Positions 54,437-63,015 of a DNA stretch of 64,000 bases are shown here, in pieces (position 1 is the first letter of the stretch; every line of letters starts with the position of its first letter). The position numbers were made by a program, and so were the translations under genes. This DNA is from Streptomyces sp. NBC_00670 (lineage in GTDB: Bacteria > Actinomycetota > Actinomycetes > Streptomycetales > Streptomycetaceae), in the NCBI RefSeq assembly GCF_036226765.1, contig NZ_CP109017.1, positions 6,449,001 to 6,513,000 of the forward strand, given 5' to 3'. The notes under the pieces are model-generated. The model was not told the DNA's origin, did not search any database, and saw only the letters and a program-made list of their open reading frames with translations.

Positions 54437-56605
54437 TTGCACCATCAGCGTCTGGGGGAACTGTTGTATTTGAACCGCGTGAAGGTTGCTGGTCTGAGGG
54501 CGAGCGCCGAAGGGGAGATCGAGCGTCAATTGCCCGGGCGTTTCAGTGTCCTGCTCGGAGCCAACGGGGCTGGAAAGACGACGATCACCGATTCGTTGTA
54601 CCTGGCGCACACCAGCCGGTTCCCCCTGCTGCCCCGGCAGAGTTCGGCCGTGTTGGGCACCGGTGGCACGCCGAGAGTCGAGGTGCAGTACCGGCTGGAA
54701 CCCGCGATGGAGGCCGAGGGCCCCTTGGGGCAGCACATCCGCGACACCTGGCACAGTCCTGCCGACGGCGTCGCCCAAAAGTGGTTCTCGGACCTCGAGC
54801 GAAACCTGGGCACAGTCCGTGCCCGGGTCGACCACGACCGCATATTGCAACGCGGGCTGGGGACTGACCCGTTCAAGTTCATCTACCTGCCGGCTTGGCG
54901 GCATCCGCTGGACGAGCTGGCTCGTCGTGAGACTCGGATCCTTATCGAGCTGCTTCGAGCCCAGCAGGAGCGTCTCGACGGCAGCCGCAGCCTGGTGCCA
55001 CTGCGGGTGAAGGCCTCCCGACTTTTGGAGAACCTTGCCAAGGACGGGCTCATCGCGGCCGTTGAGGAGCGCGTCAGCGCGCATCTCGCCGCGCTTACTT
55101 CCGGGGTGCAGCGTCAGTGGCCATTCGTGCGGGGTCAAGTGATAGACGATTCCTACCTCGCGCGGGTGCTGGAACTGATGCTGGCCGTTGTCGAAGGGCG
55201 CTCGTCGGCCCGCCCGCTGGAGGTCTCGGGCCTGGGTTACGTAAACCTGCTGCATATGGCGGTGACGCTGGCTGCGATACCCGACTCTGCTGCCCGCGCT
55301 GCGGCTGCAGCGAAGGCGCCGGACCCGGCCGAAGATGTCGAGGGATTGTCCCCGGCCGATGAGGAGCGACTGGCCAGAGAGAGAAACACACAGGCCACGG
55401 CAGAGGCCGAGTCCGAGGCAGACTCCTTTTTCCCTCGCGCCCCGTTCCACGCCACTGTCGTCATCGAGGAACCCGAAGCCCATCTTCATCCTCAACTGCA
55501 GCATGCTCTGGTGCGCTATCTGCGGAAAACCGTGCGGGAGCGTCCCGAACTCCAGATCGTGCTGTCCAGTCACGCTACCGACATCATCACCTCCTGCGCC
55601 CCCGAAGACCTCGTCGTCGTGCGGCGCACGCCGGAGGGCCAGCGGGTCTGCCGGCCCATCGCGGGGATTGCTATGACCGAGCGGGGCAAGACGCTGCGCA
55701 TGGCCCGCCTGCACATGGACGCCAGCCGCTCTGCCGCGCTGTTCGCCGAACGGCTCGTCGTCGTCGAGGGCGTGACCGAGGCAGCCCTGCTGCGGGACTT
55801 TGGCCGAGCCTGGGCCGGCACGGACGAGGCGAAGCGCGCCTTTGTCGAGGCGCTCAGCATCATGCATGTCGGAACCAAGGTGGGACCATGGACCTCTCGC
55901 CTCTTGGCGACGAAGGGCTCAGAGATCTGTACCCGGCTGGCGGTGCTGCGGGACAGTGACAAGCCGTTCGCCGAGCAGCCCGAACCCCCTAGCTGGCTCG
56001 ACGAGCACGATCCGGCGGTCGTACAGGCCTTCATCAGCCACCCGACGCTGGAGCCGTCCATCACGCAGGGAAACGAGCAGCTCATCAAGACAGCGTTGCG
56101 TGACATCGACGCAGCGGCTCCTGTACCGATCACCCCGCAAACGGTGCATGATCTCTTCAAGAGCAAACGGAAAGGGAAGAAGGGAGCCCCTGATACCTCT
56201 GAGGGTCCGCACAAGAAGGACAAGGCGGCCTTCGCCGACGCACTGGCCTTCCGCCTGAGCGACGCGATCGACCGCGGTGACCCCGTCCACGTCCCGGACC
56301 ATCTACAGCAGCTGTTCGACTTTCTCTTCCCCCATCCCGCAGACCCGCCGGGCGACGATGGTTCGAAGACGGATGAAGCAGAGCGCGAGGACGTCTCCTC
56401 TGGCTTGTCTCCTGCCGTTCCTGACATTGCGCCGTTCGACCCACCGGCCCCGCCACCGGAGTCTGCGCCGACCGGAGGGTGGCCCACCGCTCCGACACAT
56501 TTCGCAGATCCCGATCCCTGGGCAGTCGCAACTCGGAACCCTGATCCGTGGGCAGACGCTCCCTGGGGGGACCCCCCGTACGGGGATGGCGATGACCAGA
56601 GCTGA
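54437..56605 (+). CDS. gajA: OLD-family ATPase/TOPRIM nuclease, GajA-like
   Basis: 722 residues. ABC-type ATPase: Walker A GANGAGKT (41-48), signature-like EVSGLGYVNLL (262-272), Walker B VVIEEPEAHLHP (341-352) with catalytic Glu, and H-loop His379 in SSHATDI. The TOPRIM nuclease follows, with Glu444 in VVVEGVTEAALL and the DxD pair Asp506/Asp508. This is the Class 2 OLD architecture of GajA, but with a ~35-residue Ala/Glu insert before Walker B and a Pro-rich tail (DPDPWAVATRNPDPWADAPW). The true start may be TTG at 54470, which is better placed behind GGGGGA. It overlaps the helicase gene by 20 bp. Confidence 0.82.
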   Translation: MHHQRLGELLYLNRVKVAGLRASAEGEIERQLPGRFSVLLGANGAGKTTITDSLYLAHTSRFPLLPRQSSAVLGTGGTPRVEVQYRLEPAMEAEGPLGQHIRDTWHSPADGVAQKWFSDLERNLGTVRARVDHDRILQRGLGTDPFKFIYLPAWRHPLDELARRETRILIELLRAQQERLDGSRSLVPLRVKASRLLENLAKDGLIAAVEERVSAHLAALTSGVQRQWPFVRGQVIDDSYLARVLELMLAVVEGRSSARPLEVSGLGYVNLLHMAVTLAAIPDSAARAAAAAKAPDPAEDVEGLSPADEERLARERNTQATAEAESEADSFFPRAPFHATVVIEEPEAHLHPQLQHALVRYLRKTVRERPELQIVLSSHATDIITSCAPEDLVVVRRTPEGQRVCRPIAGIAMTERGKTLRMARLHMDASRSAALFAERLVVVEGVTEAALLRDFGRAWAGTDEAKRAFVEALSIMHVGTKVGPWTSRLLATKGSEICTRLAVLRDSDKPFAEQPEPPSWLDEHDPAVVQAFISHPTLEPSITQGNEQLIKTALRDIDAAAPVPITPQTVHDLFKSKRKGKKGAPDTSEGPHKKDKAAFADALAFRLSDAIDRGDPVHVPDHLQQLFDFLFPHPADPPGDDGSKTDEAEREDVSSGLSPAVPDIAPFDPPAPPPESAPTGGWPTAPTHFADPDPWAVATRNPDPWADAPWGDPPYGDGDDQS

Positions 56606-58079
56606 CACCGCCGACTGGCTCACCACTGAGCAACTGATCGCGGCGGCGACGCCGCACCGTCGCGTCTACATCGAAGCTGCCCCCGGTTCCGGCAAGACCA
56701 CCGTGGCCGCTCAACGCTTCGGCGTTCAGCGTTTCAACGGCAATGACCAACGGGCGGTTGTCGCCGTCAGCTTCACCCGCTCCGCGACCGCCGAGCTCCG
56801 CGACCGTGTGCTGCGCCACTGGGGGCGCAGCGTCCTTGACTGGCCGCATCGCGTCGTCACACTCGACACCATCGTGTGTGAGCTGCTCACCCACCTTCTG
56901 CACACCGGCCACGTGCGCTGGCCCGCAGGCCACCGCGAGCTCACGGTCGTCGACCACTGGCGGGTCCTGCTGCCTACTCGGTGGAGCGACTGGGAGCCCA
57001 CCGTCATCTTGAGGACAGGACAGGTCGTGGCCCAGACCGTTCGCCGTGCCAGCAAAGCAAACAGGCCCAACGCAGACGACGTCCGCACGGCGCTGAGCGA
57101 GGGGTACTGCACCCACCAGGACGCACGCCACGTCTTCGAAACAGCCCTGGACGCGCCCGGCGTACGCGACGTGGTACGCACCCGCCTCGCCCAGACAGCG
57201 CGAGCTCTGATCGTCGATGAAATCTTTGACGCCAACGCACTCGACCTGGCCCTCGTACGACTCGCCGCCGACGCAGGTCTGGAAGTCACCGTTGTCGGCG
57301 ATCCGTGGCAGGCCCTCTACGCCTTCCGCGGCGCCCGCCCCGAAGAAGTCCCCGCCCTGACGCACGAAGCCCGCTTTGTCCAGCGGGACCTGCACACCTC
57401 GTTTCGATGGACGAGCCCGCGACAAGCCCTGCTGGCCGCCGAACTGCGCGCAGGACTGGGCCAGATACTCCCCAAGGGCCCGGCCGAGACCACGGATGTC
57501 CTAATCGCTCTGCAATGGAAGAGCCTGTGGGAGGCAGGCGCTCATGTCCTGCCCCTCGCCTACAAGTCAACCACCGGAAACATTCAAGAAGCAGCCTGCA
57601 CCCTGGTGCTCAGCGAAGTCACCCAGCGTATGTTCGGTGAAGACGCCACCTTCCACGCCGACGCTCTCATCACCCTCGGCATCACCCACGACGCGGCGCA
57701 ACGCCTGCGCCCTCTCCTTCAGTCCATCGTTGACGACCTTGAGGGCACGACCGACACAGCTAAAGTCTGGTCCGCCCTTAACGCGGCTGTTGCCACCGAA
57801 ACCGACCGCCCTCTCCCCAAAAGGCCACACGCCACCCACATAGCGCGGTTGAAGAACCTGAGTACTCGCCTCCGTAACTCCTCGCGCCTGGTCCCTGGCC
57901 TCACCGCCCATCAGGCCAAGGGCCGAGAATGGGACGTCGTCGGAGTCCGACTGACTGATGCGGAGTGCGCAGTACTACGACAAGGCCTCCGCGCGGACAG
58001 CGAAGACCATCGCAAGCTCTACGTAGCTCTCACTCGGGCCAGAACACGCACCGTACTTGTCCCGGCAAACGAACTATGA
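56586..58079 (+). CDS. gajB: UvrD-like superfamily 1 helicase, GajB-like
   Basis: 497 residues with the full SF1 motif set: Walker A APGSGKTT (32-39), motif Ia VSFTRSAT, motif II as VDEIFDAN, motif III VVGDPWQALYAFRGA, motif V GLTAHQAKGREWDVV and motif VI KLYVALTRAR. It is about the length of GajB and shorter than housekeeping UvrD/PcrA, lacking most of the 2B insertion. Its start overlaps the GajA-like gene by 20 bp. The pair matches Gabija, in which GajA nicks DNA when nucleotides are depleted and GajB assists. Confidence 0.83.
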   Translation: MAMTRADTADWLTTEQLIAAATPHRRVYIEAAPGSGKTTVAAQRFGVQRFNGNDQRAVVAVSFTRSATAELRDRVLRHWGRSVLDWPHRVVTLDTIVCELLTHLLHTGHVRWPAGHRELTVVDHWRVLLPTRWSDWEPTVILRTGQVVAQTVRRASKANRPNADDVRTALSEGYCTHQDARHVFETALDAPGVRDVVRTRLAQTARALIVDEIFDANALDLALVRLAADAGLEVTVVGDPWQALYAFRGARPEEVPALTHEARFVQRDLHTSFRWTSPRQALLAAELRAGLGQILPKGPAETTDVLIALQWKSLWEAGAHVLPLAYKSTTGNIQEAACTLVLSEVTQRMFGEDATFHADALITLGITHDAAQRLRPLLQSIVDDLEGTTDTAKVWSALNAAVATETDRPLPKRPHATHIARLKNLSTRLRNSSRLVPGLTAHQAKGREWDVVGVRLTDAECAVLRQGLRADSEDHRKLYVALTRARTRTVLVPANEL

Positions 58080-58227
58080 CGGCCTACTGCGTCGAGAGCG
58101 GAACTGACGCCAGCTCCCCACAGGCCGCTTGGATACGGCCATCGCTCTGAGACTCGCTTTCTCGTCGGGGCTCAGGCGCCCGCCGACGGCCGGAAGCGTG
58201 GAGGATGGGACGCCTTCACCGTCACCA

Positions 58228-58455
58228 TCACGGGTGACGGTACGTTCCTCTGTCCGGTTGTGCAGGGTCTCCTTCGTCCTCGATGGGGAACTGGTGGCCG
58301 TGCAGCCGGTAGACCATCTCGTCTGGAGCAGCCAGCATCCGTGCCTGCCGCCAGGCTGCATCGAATGACAATTGGCTGTCCGCTTCACGTCGCAGACGAA
58401 GTGCACGCCAGGAAGAGAGGGGGTCCAGGACGATCCGCCACAGCGCGGGGCTCAT
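58228..58455 (-). CDS. small hypothetical protein, last gene of the Pycsar-like operon
   Basis: 75 residues; begins MSPALWRIVLDPLSSWRALR and contains SFDAAWRQARMLAAPDEMVY. No signal peptide or cysteines. Its ATG overlaps the stop of the preceding gene (ATGA) and follows AAGGA, which supports it as a real co-translated gene despite its size. The family is not recognised. It converges with gajB, 148 bp away. Confidence 0.65.
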   Translation of the reverse strand: MSPALWRIVLDPLSSWRALRLRREADSQLSFDAAWRQARMLAAPDEMVYRLHGHQFPIEDEGDPAQPDRGTYRHP

Positions 58456-59141
58456 TCCTTGCGCCGCCCTTCCGCAGTACTAGAAGCGACGGAGGAGTCG
58501 TCTGATGAGTCATCGCCCTTCAGCTTCTGGAGCGCGTCGCAGAGCGCGAGCATGGCCCGGTTCTGCAGCTCAATGTCGTTGAAACCCTGGCCGACCTTTT
58601 CCCACTGGTCGAGAATGGGCTGCCACCATTCGTCAGCAGCGACCATCCACCGTGCCAGGCGCTGCCATTCGGCAACCTGCTGAGCGCCCGGCCAATCGCC
58701 TTGCTTTTCGATCCGGTCCAGCACGAAAAGGTCGGGTTGCTCGTAAAGGTTCCTGCGGAGGAACCGCAGACGCCGTACCCGTGCCTCGTCAGCCTGCTGC
58801 TGAGCAAGGTCCTCCCGTGAGCTCTCCGAGAGCGCCAGTTCCACACGGGCAGCCAGACACCGGTACCCGGTGGCGCGGGTGTGTTCCGGGGCGCCGAGCT
58901 CGGCGTTGATGGTGTCCTGCGCGGTGCGCACCTCGACGGCTGGGAAGAGCTGCGCAACCTCGCTGGCCCGCGCTAGGGTCTGGCTGACTACGAGGTCTTC
59001 GAGATTAAGCCGGGTCCGTAACGCGGGGCGCCACTCGATCGTGAACGTGGCCTCGAAGTTGATACCGGGGGTCGCGCAGCGGAGCATCCGTGGCTGGGCG
59101 CAGTGGATCGTACGGGCCCGGCGCTGCCAGAACCACCTCAC
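58452..59141 (-). CDS. uncharacterised protein of the Pycsar-like operon
   Basis: 229 residues starting with GTG at 59141, which overlaps the preceding stop (GTGA). The first half seems beta-rich (INFEATFTIEWRPALRTR). The second half is helical and charged (DEARVRRLRFLRRNLYEQPD, ALCDALQKLKG) and the tail is Ser/Asp-rich. The layout weakly recalls SPFH/prohibitin-like proteins (beta domain, then a long helix), but I cannot confirm it. There is no membrane segment. Tight coupling on both sides means it acts with the large protein at 59138. Confidence 0.72.
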   Translation of the reverse strand: MRWFWQRRARTIHCAQPRMLRCATPGINFEATFTIEWRPALRTRLNLEDLVVSQTLARASEVAQLFPAVEVRTAQDTINAELGAPEHTRATGYRCLAARVELALSESSREDLAQQQADEARVRRLRFLRRNLYEQPDLFVLDRIEKQGDWPGAQQVAEWQRLARWMVAADEWWQPILDQWEKVGQGFNDIELQNRAMLALCDALQKLKGDDSSDDSSVASSTAEGRRKE

Positions 59142-61354
59142 GCCGAATCCCTGTTGAGCTGAAACACCGTACGGACACGTGGGTCTACGAGACGGTCCCA
59201 GAAGTCGTTGGCCGCGTTCGTCTCCCCGTCGACCGAGACGTGCTCCAGTGCCTGCATCAGGCTCACGGAAGCCTTGAAGATCTTTTGGCCGCGTAGGACG
59301 GGGAGCAACCCGTCGCGGACGCGGGCGTAGGTGTCGGGGTCGGTCGCTGACTGCCTGACCCATGTGGTGAGGCGGTTGATGGCGTCGGGAGCCGTATCGA
59401 TGTCTCCCAATAGATCCTGCAAAGCCCGCTTCACGTTCACTTCGGAAGGGATTTCATCGGATAGCAGCCACGGGGTGGTGCTGCCTGGTACGGACATCAG
59501 GGCCAGGAAGGCTGCGGTGCCGGCCCCGCGGGACCGACCTGACTGCTGCCATGTTCGTACTTCGGTGATGAGCCGCGCCACCCCGGCGGGGTGCTGAGCC
59601 TGCTCGATGAAGACTGCGAGGGCCTCAGGCCAGGCTGATTCGTGCCCACTGTTGGCGGCTCGCCGCAGCCGGACCATGGCCATCCTGGCCTGAGAAGACG
59701 TGACGTCCGGGGAGTTCAGGACTTGTCGGCAGGCGGCGACCACCGTGGCCGCCCGTTCCTTGCCCGAAGCCCAGCCGTACAGAATGCCCCACGCTTGGCG
59801 GCCGATATGTTCGTCCTGTACTGCCTGGACCAAAAGGGCGCTGAGGAGTTCATCCTTCACTGGGTAGCTCTTGGAGCCGAGCTGTACGAGGTGGTCGACG
59901 TTCCCGTGCCGCAGGGTCAGAGCGGCGATGGCATCCACGACGTGCTCGTTCGCCTCGCTGCTGTCCCCAGACATAAGCCACTTGAGCAAGGGATCGCGCA
60001 TGACCTCGTAGTTGTCCCAGACGTAGGTCAGGATGGCCCTGCCGTAGCCGGGTTGGTCGAAGATGGCTTCGTCGTTGCTGCTAACTCCGGCGCCGACATC
60101 GACAACACGGCGGCGCAACCCGCGGCCGGCGAATGCCGCACTTGTCGACGAGGCGAAGTCGCTGCCACTGGCGACATCGGCGCTGATGATGCGCTGCAGG
60201 TCGCGGGCGGCTTTGGCCACTACGGGCATTGGCGCGGATTGGCACACAGCCAGGGCCAGGAGGAGGCAGCGGTCTTCCAGTGGCAGCGACGTGTCCTTGC
60301 CTCCATGCCCGGAGACCGTCTCTCCGAACAGGGTGTCGAGTTTGTCTCGCCAGTCGGACATGGCGGACGTGATCCGTTCGAGCAGTCCGGCATCGAGCGC
60401 GGACCATGACGACGGGGCGTCCATGGGGAGCGACGTGTCAGTCAGCCGTTCGTGTTCCCGCCAAGCCAGCATGATCGAGTCCGCGGTGCGGACCGCTTCC
60501 ACGGCGTCGAGACGGCTTATCGAAGCCTTGCTCTTGTCGACGGAGTGAAGGTAAGCAATCAGCCCAGCGGCCTCGCGAGCCCTCAGCCGCGCTTCCACGA
60601 CACCCTGGGCCGGCGGCGGCTCGGTGACGTGGACGACGTGAATGCCGGATTGGACCGAGGCGTAGTGATCAGTCCAGAGATCCTTGGCCACGTTCAGGAC
60701 GAGGTAGGAGCCGAGTCTTTCCAGAAGCCCGGCATGCTCTTCCAACATGGTGAGGAAATCGGCCGAGATCCGGTCGTGCTCAGGGTCCTTGAGGTCGACC
60801 TGGTAGGCGTGGCGCTCCTCGGCGGGAAGCCAGCCCACTTTGGGTGTCTTCCAGTCCGCGTCCAGTTTCACGATGTCGGTCTCCTCGCCCGTGTGCTCGG
60901 CGAGGAGGTGCAGGGCCAGGGTGGTCGATCCGTACGACCGCGGGGCGACGATGATCAGTACGTGCTTCCGCGGGTGTAACCCCGCCGGATCCAGAGCCTG
61001 CTGCCACGTCTCTGCCCATTGGGCTTCGCGGGCGATCGGCTCCTGCTTGATCCGGTGACGAGAAAGCGTGGAGCCTTCGAGGATGCCCGGTTTGCGGGTC
61101 TCGTTGATGATCTTGTCGGCGTGGTTGACGAAAAACTCCGGCCGGTTCACCGTGATCGGTGCCGGCCCAGTGTCCGGTACGGGGGGCACGACGAACGCTG
61201 CCGGGGTGGCTCGGCTGGCGCCAACGGGCTCCGTGCCTTCAGGGGCGCTATTGCTTGGGTCCAGCGGACGCGGAGCCATGCCATCCGCTCCCGTCGACGG
61301 AGACTCGAGCTCGCCGGGAGAGCGGCGCGGAAAAGGGAATTGGTCATCGGACAT
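59138..61354 (-). CDS. large uncharacterised protein with degenerate P-loop
   Basis: 738 residues. The N-terminal ~65 are Pro/Ser-rich and disordered. HVLIIVAPRSYGSTTLALHL (131-150) looks like a P-loop strand-loop-helix, but the usual GK(S/T) Lys is Ser. IVKLDADW, then YLVLNVAKDLW, could be following strands. The C-terminal ~400 residues are helical repeats (DHLVQLGSKSYPVKDELLSA, EALAVFIEQAQHPAGVARLI). It may be a nucleotide-binding sensor that has lost hydrolysis. ATG at 61354 has AAAGGA upstream. It lies 50 bp downstream of the cyclase gene. Confidence 0.78.
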   Translation of the reverse strand: MSDDQFPFPRRSPGELESPSTGADGMAPRPLDPSNSAPEGTEPVGASRATPAAFVVPPVPDTGPAPITVNRPEFFVNHADKIINETRKPGILEGSTLSRHRIKQEPIAREAQWAETWQQALDPAGLHPRKHVLIIVAPRSYGSTTLALHLLAEHTGEETDIVKLDADWKTPKVGWLPAEERHAYQVDLKDPEHDRISADFLTMLEEHAGLLERLGSYLVLNVAKDLWTDHYASVQSGIHVVHVTEPPPAQGVVEARLRAREAAGLIAYLHSVDKSKASISRLDAVEAVRTADSIMLAWREHERLTDTSLPMDAPSSWSALDAGLLERITSAMSDWRDKLDTLFGETVSGHGGKDTSLPLEDRCLLLALAVCQSAPMPVVAKAARDLQRIISADVASGSDFASSTSAAFAGRGLRRRVVDVGAGVSSNDEAIFDQPGYGRAILTYVWDNYEVMRDPLLKWLMSGDSSEANEHVVDAIAALTLRHGNVDHLVQLGSKSYPVKDELLSALLVQAVQDEHIGRQAWGILYGWASGKERAATVVAACRQVLNSPDVTSSQARMAMVRLRRAANSGHESAWPEALAVFIEQAQHPAGVARLITEVRTWQQSGRSRGAGTAAFLALMSVPGSTTPWLLSDEIPSEVNVKRALQDLLGDIDTAPDAINRLTTWVRQSATDPDTYARVRDGLLPVLRGQKIFKASVSLMQALEHVSVDGETNAANDFWDRLVDPRVRTVFQLNRDSA

Positions 61355-61404
61355 GCGCTCTCTGGTTCCTTTCGATGCGGCTCGGTGCGAGGGCACGGGC
61401 ACGG

Positions 61405-62208
61405 TCAGATCCGGCGCCGGTCGATGCGCATCGTTCCGACGGTGTTGATCACGGTGGTGTCGGTCATTTCGCCGTTGAACTGGAAGATGGCGCCAGTCGG
61501 GCTGTTTGAACCGGCCGACGACGTCGGCGCGGTTGTTCCACCTCCGCCTCCGAGGGGCTCCGGGCTGATGAGCGGTGCGAGGGCTTGCGGTGTCATCTGG
61601 GGAACGAACAGCCAGCACGGCTCCTCGAATGTCTTGCCGTGCACCCGCGCCGTGGCGCTGAGGAAGCGTTCCTCGTCGAGGTCCGGTGTCCGTCCCGCGC
61701 GGACGGTCCGCCGGAACGCCGCCTCTGAGACGACGGCGGCCAGAAAGCCGCCTCGGTGTTCCCGGGCCACGGTGAGGCCCGCGTGCACGACCTGGCTGTC
61801 GAGCAGTCGGCACACTTCGTTGATGGCATCGCCACGATGGTCGGGCAGGGAGAGCGGGCCGACATGCAAAGCGGCACGCAGTCGGATCGCTGGTGCGTTG
61901 GCGAGCCGTTCACGGTCGTAGCGGACGAGCGCTGTGTGCAGGTGTTCCAGCAGTGGGTCGACCAGCCGTGCGATGTCCTTGGCCGGCATGACGAAGATGG
62001 CTCCATCTCCGGTGTCCTTGAATGCACCGGGCCGGTCTCGTGGATCCTGCAGTCCAACGTGGGTCAGCACATTGGTGAGGACGTCATCCAGATCGGAACG
62101 GATGGGCGCCATCTTCGCTTCCGGAATCTGGCTGTAGCCCTGCATATCCACGGCCAGGAGTGCCTGCTCCGGTGGCACGTCGACGGACGAAGGTGAGGCA
62201 ATGGGCAC
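61405..62208 (-). CDS. class III nucleotidyl cyclase (Pycsar PycC-like)
   Basis: 267 residues. One cyclase domain (about 15-170) holds all key positions: metal ligands Asp21 (LLAVDMQGYS) and Asp68 (KDTGDGA), substrate-site Lys64, RAALHVGPL, and the transition-state pair Asn130/Arg134 in GDAINEVCRLL. It is therefore probably active. Stand-alone cyclases beside a DUF5706 effector are pyrimidine cyclases (cCMP/cUMP) in Pycsar anti-phage systems. A Gly/Ser/Thr linker (219-238) leads to a C-terminal motif IFQFNGEMTDTTVINTVGTM. The start GTG at 62208 was chosen because the upstream extension overlaps the intergenic region. Confidence 0.82.
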   Translation of the reverse strand: MPIASPSSVDVPPEQALLAVDMQGYSQIPEAKMAPIRSDLDDVLTNVLTHVGLQDPRDRPGAFKDTGDGAIFVMPAKDIARLVDPLLEHLHTALVRYDRERLANAPAIRLRAALHVGPLSLPDHRGDAINEVCRLLDSQVVHAGLTVAREHRGGFLAAVVSEAAFRRTVRAGRTPDLDEERFLSATARVHGKTFEEPCWLFVPQMTPQALAPLISPEPLGGGGGTTAPTSSAGSNSPTGAIFQFNGEMTDTTVINTVGTMRIDRRRI

Positions 62209-62313
62209 GCTGTCACCGACCTTTCGGTCACGACGGAGGAATCGAGTGCCCCATGCTGATCGGCCCGGGCACGCTCTGGTGCCCACTACTGGGCACCGCC
62301 CGGGTGCGGCCGG

Positions 62314-62973
62314 TCACATCGTGCTGCGGGCGTGGGCCGTGATCGATGTGATGTCATGGATCAGTAGTCCGCCGCCCGGATCCGTCTCCAGCCAGCCCTC
62401 TTCCCGCCACGGCTTGATCGCCGTACCGACGGCGTTGCGGGACGCACCGATCATCTGGGAGAGCTCTTCCTGAGTCAGTCGGACACTGACCGCTGGCTGA
62501 TTCGTTGCAGCGGCGTCCACGAGCCGGCGAAGGGCACCGGCCAGGCGTACGGGAACACACGCGGTGGCGAGTTCGAGCCTGACGGCTTCGGACTCCCTGA
62601 CCCGCGCGATCGCATGGCGTAGCAGCGGGTTGAGTAGGTCGTTGCTCTCGACAAAGGAAAGGAAATCGGGGGCCGGAATGAGGTGCACGTGGCAGGGTTC
62701 CGCGGCGATCACAGAAGCCGAACGGGGCTGCGCATCCAGGACGGCCAGTTCGCCGAGCAGCTCACCAGGGCCGCGTATCGCGAGCAAGGCCCGTTCCCCG
62801 TTCGGCCCCGTCAACGTCACGAGGGTCGACCCCGAAGCCAGCAAGACCACATGGGTACCGGGATCCCCCTGCCGCAGGAGGACACTGCGGGCCGGGCGCA
62901 CCCGCATGGGGGCGAGGGTACGCAACTGCGACCACAGACTCTCGCCGATCACTGCCATGTGCGACTGATACAT
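62314..62973 (-). CDS. Crp/Fnr family regulator with cyclic-nucleotide-binding domain
   Basis: 219 residues. The cNMP-binding jelly roll has the phosphate-binding cassette LLGELAVLDAQPRSASV, keeping Glu75 and Arg84-Ser85, which contact the cyclic phosphate in CRP. The C-helix leads to a winged helix-turn-helix (LTQEELSQMIGASRNAVGTA, 167-186). There are no Fe-S cysteines, so a nucleotide and not redox is the likely signal. It lies between a DUF5706 effector gene and a cyclase gene and probably senses that cyclase's product. GGGGGG lies three bases before the ATG at 62973; MAVIGE at 62958 is an alternative. Confidence 0.9.
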   Translation of the reverse strand: MYQSHMAVIGESLWSQLRTLAPMRVRPARSVLLRQGDPGTHVVLLASGSTLVTLTGPNGERALLAIRGPGELLGELAVLDAQPRSASVIAAEPCHVHLIPAPDFLSFVESNDLLNPLLRHAIARVRESEAVRLELATACVPVRLAGALRRLVDAAATNQPAVSVRLTQEELSQMIGASRNAVGTAIKPWREEGWLETDPGGGLLIHDITSITAHARSTM

Positions 62974-63015
62974 ATCCCCCCAAACGTAGGGACCAACCCA
63001 TAGAGGGTGAGATTT

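Noticed and set aside
59138..61813. Start of the 738-residue protein further upstream, near 61813
   Set aside because: The extension would overlap the cyclase gene by about 400 bp on the same strand; the ATG at 61354 has a ribosome-binding site and suits the operon spacing.
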